Below are positions 33,308 through 36,223 of a stretch of DNA of 36,223 nt, piece by piece (within the stretch, counting starts at the first letter, position 1; every line of letters begins with the position of its first letter). A program made the position numbers and the translations under genes. The DNA is from Candidatus Omnitrophota bacterium (lineage in GTDB: Bacteria > Ratteibacteria > UBA8468 > B48-G9 > DTJG01): positions 1-36,223 of the forward strand of contig JAMCZX010000033.1 in assembly GCA_023485205.1 (NCBI GenBank). Reading direction: 5' to 3'. The notes below the pieces were generated by a model. It saw only the letters and a list, made by a program, of their open reading frames with translations. It searched no databases and was not told the DNA's origin.

Positions 33308-35116
33308 TCAAACTCCAAAAAACAATAAAAATAAAACAATAACCCCAAAAAGTATCCAGGTAATATATGTGTTTAAAACACCTGATTGTACTTTTTTCAA
33401 AATATTCCCAAAATATTCTATTATACTTTTGACTATATCATAGATATCAAAATACTTCTTTTTGGCAAATCTATATAGCGGAGCAAAAAAATCTGTTTCT
33501 TCAATAGTTCTATAAAATTCAGTTCCACTCATTTCCATATCAGGATTAACCTGTTCACCTCCAATAAAAGAAGGAACCTTTCTAAAAGTTTTTCCTGTCA
33601 TAAAAAGATATAAAATCAATCCAATAATTAAAGCTATTATTATAAGCATAATGCCAAGATTTAAAGAGATACCTCCCAAAATTGTCATTATTCCTAACCG
33701 GGTATGTATGATAGGAAGTAAAAATGTTCTTACCGGAATCCACCATAAAACACCAAATAGTAAGCATATTATAGATATTACAACCATAGGAACAAGCATC
33801 CACAAAGAACTGTCTTTAACCTTTTCCTGTTTGCTATGGCCTAAAAAAACAGAATGAATTATCTTTAAAAAACTGGCAAGGGTTAAAGCGCTGCCAAACA
33901 TTGCAGCAACAATCCATAGAACAAAAGATGGATTGTTCTTTGCCTCTGTAATTAAACCCTGATAAATAAACCATTTAGAAAAAAATCCATTAAAAGGAGG
34001 AACCCCTGATATTGCAAGAGCCGCAAACAAAAAAGAAAAAAATGTCACAGGCATATATTTTGCAAGTCCCCCTAATTTATCCATATGGTCGGTTTTTGTT
34101 TGTTTTTCTACAGAACCCGCCCCAAAGAAAAGACCTGTTTTATAAAGGGCATTATTTAGCATATGAAAAAGTCCGCCTATAATACCAATAGGGGTAGCAC
34201 TTGCAATCCCAAGAACCATATATCCCACCTGGCTTACTGCATGATAAGAAAGTAATTTTTTCATATTATGCTGATTAAGAGCCATTAGCACAGCTATAAT
34301 AATTGTTAAAGAACCAAAAAAACAAATAATAATCTGAATATCCGGATTAAACATAAATATATCCAGATATATTCGGGCAAAAAGATATATTCCAAGAAGT
34401 TTATCCAGAGAAGCGGGGAAAAAAGCCAGAGCAGGAACAGGAGCAGACTCTGCTATATCAGGTATCCATGTGTGTACTGGAAACACCCCTGCTTTTACAA
34501 ATGCTGCAGATAAAAGGCAGAAAAACCCAAGTATGGCTGTAGTAGAAAATAAAGGTATTTTCATTTCTGAAAAAAAGAAACTTTTACTTAAAAAGATTAG
34601 AATCACGGAACCAAGTATAAGCAGGGAATCACTTCCACCAACCATTATAAGAGACTTTTTGGCAAATTCAGCGGTATCCGGATGTTCCCCAAGCCCTATA
34701 AGAAGATAAAGCATAATGGCAAGAAACCCCCAAAAAACTATAAATAAAATAATATTATTGGAAAAAACAGCACCTATACTTGCAGACATTGTTAAAAGTA
34801 TATAGCCATAAAATTGATTTAATTTTGGTGCTTTCTTCATAAATCCTATGCTATATACTATAATAGCCAGGGTGAAAAAAGTTATACAAAGAAACATAAA
34901 CTTACTTAAAGAATCTATCCAGAACAGTTCAGTTGCATAACCAGATGTTTTAATAGCAAGACTAAATCCAAAAAGTCCTATAGCAAACACAAACATTCCT
35001 ATAGATATCAGCAGGGAAATAGCTTCTTTTAGGTAAAAAGCGGGTCTTTTGATAAAAAGACATAACAATCCTGCTATAAATGGTACAGCTATAAAAAATG
35101 TAATTATATTATCCAT
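33308..35116 (-). CDS. NuoL/HyfB/MrpA-like large antiporter subunit with missing TM5 glutamate
   Basis: A 602-residue polytopic protein of the proton_antipo_M family. TM7-TM8 (AAFVKAGVFPVHTWIPDIAE, then SLDKLLGIYLFARI) and the GVPPFNGFFSKW segment are well kept. In TM5, where the family has a glutamate (FWE...), this protein reads IVFWGFLAIMLYLLIGLG, with glycine at that place. The C-terminal extension (FIGGEQVNPDMEMSGTEFYRT, a hydrophilic segment and a last helix) resembles HyfB/EchA/NuoL, in which a lateral helix spans the arm. It lies directly after the hydrogenase large subunit and before the MbhD/E-like gene, the position of the N-terminal part of MrpA. Confidence 0.9.
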   Translation of the reverse strand: MDNIITFFIAVPFIAGLLCLFIKRPAFYLKEAISLLISIGMFVFAIGLFGFSLAIKTSGYATELFWIDSLSKFMFLCITFFTLAIIVYSIGFMKKAPKLNQFYGYILLTMSASIGAVFSNNIILFIVFWGFLAIMLYLLIGLGEHPDTAEFAKKSLIMVGGSDSLLILGSVILIFLSKSFFFSEMKIPLFSTTAILGFFCLLSAAFVKAGVFPVHTWIPDIAESAPVPALAFFPASLDKLLGIYLFARIYLDIFMFNPDIQIIICFFGSLTIIIAVLMALNQHNMKKLLSYHAVSQVGYMVLGIASATPIGIIGGLFHMLNNALYKTGLFFGAGSVEKQTKTDHMDKLGGLAKYMPVTFFSFLFAALAISGVPPFNGFFSKWFIYQGLITEAKNNPSFVLWIVAAMFGSALTLASFLKIIHSVFLGHSKQEKVKDSSLWMLVPMVVISIICLLFGVLWWIPVRTFLLPIIHTRLGIMTILGGISLNLGIMLIIIALIIGLILYLFMTGKTFRKVPSFIGGEQVNPDMEMSGTEFYRTIEETDFFAPLYRFAKKKYFDIYDIVKSIIEYFGNILKKVQSGVLNTYITWILFGVIVLFLLFFGV

Positions 35117-35182
35117 GTTTTTTCAATTGTTCAGTTTTTTCCTGGCTTTTTTTAACAATCTCCGGCCAGGTAATATCTCTAG
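35109..35182 (-). other. displaced original C-terminus of the hydrogenase large subunit
   Basis: Removing one copy of the 106-bp tandem repeat joins the large-subunit frame to this stretch, which then supplies the tail SRDITWPEIVKKSQEK and onward to a stop at 35109, 8 bases inside the NuoL-like gene. With the repeat counted once, the visible gene is exactly 336 codons including the stop. As the sequence stands, this piece is out of frame and belongs to no expressed protein. Confidence 0.75.
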
Positions 35183-35400
35183 ACTTTTTAGTATTAGCAT
35201 CATAAATTGCAACCCTTTCTGTACAACAATAACATGGGTCAACTCCGGCAAGAATAATTGCAACATCTGAAATGGTCTGGCCTATAGAACTTTTTAGTAT
35301 TAGCATCATAAATTGCAACCCTTTCTGTACAACAATAACATGGGTCAACTCCGGCAAGAATAATTGCAACATCTGAAATGGTCTGGCCTATAGAACTTTT
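35183..35400. repeat. 106-bp tandem direct duplication in the large-subunit gene
   Basis: 35183-35288 and 35289-35394 are identical, and the identity extends 6 bases further, so ACTTTT occurs at 35183, 35289 and 35395. This is the footprint of a tandem duplication between 6-bp microhomologies, or of an assembly error. The unit carries the codons for the second nickel-binding motif, so that motif is present twice in the DNA but in different frames. 106 is not a multiple of three, so the frame shifts after the first copy read. Confidence 0.97.
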
Positions 35401-36223
35401 CTTAAATGTAGGAACATTTACATAGCTGGGTGCCCTGATTTTATGTCGGACTGGACTTGATGAACCATCACTTCTGACATAATGGAATACTTCTCCTCTT
35501 AAAGCCTCATGTCTCCCTATCCCTTCACCAGCAGGAATTTCCCTTACCTCAGCAAGAATTTCCCCTTTTTTATGTTCTATTCTATCAAGACATTGTCTAA
35601 TAATTTTTACAGATTCAAAACCTTCAAGAAGCCGTACAACAGCCTTATCAAAAACATCTCCATTTTCTCTTGTTATAACCTTCCAATCAACAAGATTATA
35701 TGCAGCATAAGGATTATCCCTTCTTATATCAATATCAACACCTGAAGCCCTTGCAACAGGTCCTACGGCTCCATAATTTTTCACATCCTGTTTTGTCAGA
35801 ACACCTACATTTACAAGTCTTGCCTGTAAAACAGGGTCATCTAAAAATACTTTGGTTAACATATTAAGTTGAGAACTAATACCATCCAGCATTTTCCTTA
35901 ACATTTCTATCTGCTGGTCATTAATATCTCTTCTGACCCCGCCAATCTTTATCATAGAATAATTATTTCTCCCGCCTGTTATCACCTCAAACATATCAAG
36001 AAGCGGTTCTCTATATTTCCATGCCCACATAAAAACAGTATTATATCCAAGAAAATGTCCGGCAAGCCCAACCCATAAGAAATGACTATGCAGCCTCTCC
36101 ATTTCTGAAATAATTGTTCTTATATATTTTGCCCTTTCAGGAATATCAAGCCCCAGGAGATTCTCCACTGCATTACAATAAGCCATAGGATGAGAATTGG
36201 AACATATACCACAAATTCTTTCA
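35239..36223 (-). CDS. group 4 membrane-bound [NiFe] hydrogenase large subunit (5' end outside window, altered 3' end)
   Basis: This is the catalytic subunit of an energy-converting hydrogenase (Mbh/Ech/HycE type). The frame is open to the right edge. The first visible residues ERICGICSNSHP contain the N-terminal nickel ligands (RxCGxC), and DPCYCCTER at visible residues 293-301 is the C-terminal DPCxxC motif in the form usual for group 4. Both motifs also set it apart from plain NuoD, which lacks them. SEMERLHSHFLWVGLAG and EVITGGRNNYSMIKIGGVRRDI are also typical. Because of the 106-bp duplication the protein ends in 16 unrelated residues after NTKK instead of the original tail. The small subunit (NuoB-like), NuoC-like and NuoH-like genes are expected beyond the right edge. 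Confidence 0.93.
   Translation of the reverse strand, partial: ERICGICSNSHPMAYCNAVENLLGLDIPERAKYIRTIISEMERLHSHFLWVGLAGHFLGYNTVFMWAWKYREPLLDMFEVITGGRNNYSMIKIGGVRRDINDQQIEMLRKMLDGISSQLNMLTKVFLDDPVLQARLVNVGVLTKQDVKNYGAVGPVARASGVDIDIRRDNPYAAYNLVDWKVITRENGDVFDKAVVRLLEGFESVKIIRQCLDRIEHKKGEILAEVREIPAGEGIGRHEALRGEVFHYVRSDGSSSPVRHKIRAPSYVNVPTFKKSSIGQTISDVAIILAGVDPCYCCTERVAIYDANTKKFYRPDHFRCCNYSCRS

Noticed and set aside
32930..33328. A 132-codon plus-strand frame opposite the MbhD/E-like gene
   Set aside because: Mirror image of a membrane protein gene in the compact operon; no start signal.
35109..35372. An 87-codon minus-strand frame that looks like a second, small hydrogenase-like gene
   Set aside because: It is created by the tandem duplication: its middle repeats the large-subunit C-terminal region and its end is the displaced original tail. 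Its first residues are out-of-frame sequence.

Overview
The window is AT-rich, tightly packed bacterial DNA. It suggests an uncultured, anaerobic, Gram-negative-type bacterium: it has MCE/MlaD-type and SurA-like envelope proteins and an energy-converting group 4 [NiFe] hydrogenase, and most arginines are AGA. The combination of the hydrogenase, a UroD-like protein and a large secreted glycosidase-like protein fits candidate lineages around Omnitrophota/Ratteibacteria/PVC, but nothing here fixes the phylum.

Layout. (a) 1-1632, plus strand: end of pyrH, then frr and cmk. (b) 1607-3985, minus: rpsO-pnp, with pnp overlapping the end of cmk tail to tail. (c) 4143-6310, plus: lpd and lipA, overlapping in ATGA; lipA makes the lipoyl cofactor and Lpd reoxidises it. 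(d) 6434-17357, minus: one compact run pyrR-pyrB-helicase-MCE-radA-two SurA-like proteins-pdxA-rsmA-hxlB-sugar-phosphate isomerase, with a tRNA-Arg(CCT) gene directly behind it. (e) 17464-20638, plus: a UroD-like protein overlapping an MFS transporter, then a PilZ (c-di-GMP) protein. (f) 20790-25249, plus: a GntR/LacI-type regulator with its own promoter, a palindrome, and a very large secreted glycosidase-like protein whose signal peptide is cut off by one in-frame TAA. (g) 25361-36223, minus: a hydrogenase operon entering from the right edge. It holds the [NiFe] large subunit, a NuoL-like antiporter subunit, a fused MbhD/MbhE-like protein, Mnh/Mrp-type subunits B, C, D, E, F, G, a two-cluster ferredoxin-type subunit, hypA, hypB and hypF.

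Region (g) is the most notable. After the catalytic subunit, the membrane part runs in the canonical Mrp antiporter order (A, split in two, then B to G) and is followed by the electron-transfer subunit and maturation genes. This suggests a ferredoxin-dependent H2-evolving complex coupled to H+/Na+ movement. Three oddities stand out. A 106-bp tandem duplication shifts the frame at the end of the large subunit, but only after the second nickel-binding motif. The NuoL-like subunit lacks the usual TM5 glutamate. HypA lacks its whole zinc ribbon.

The second notable locus is (f): the signal peptide and the 1050-residue body are in the same frame, separated by a single stop, and only the upstream ATG has a ribosome binding site. 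No CRISPR array, insertion sequence or phage gene was seen. No gene-free stretch exceeds 300 bases; the longest are 20639-20841 and 25250-25414.
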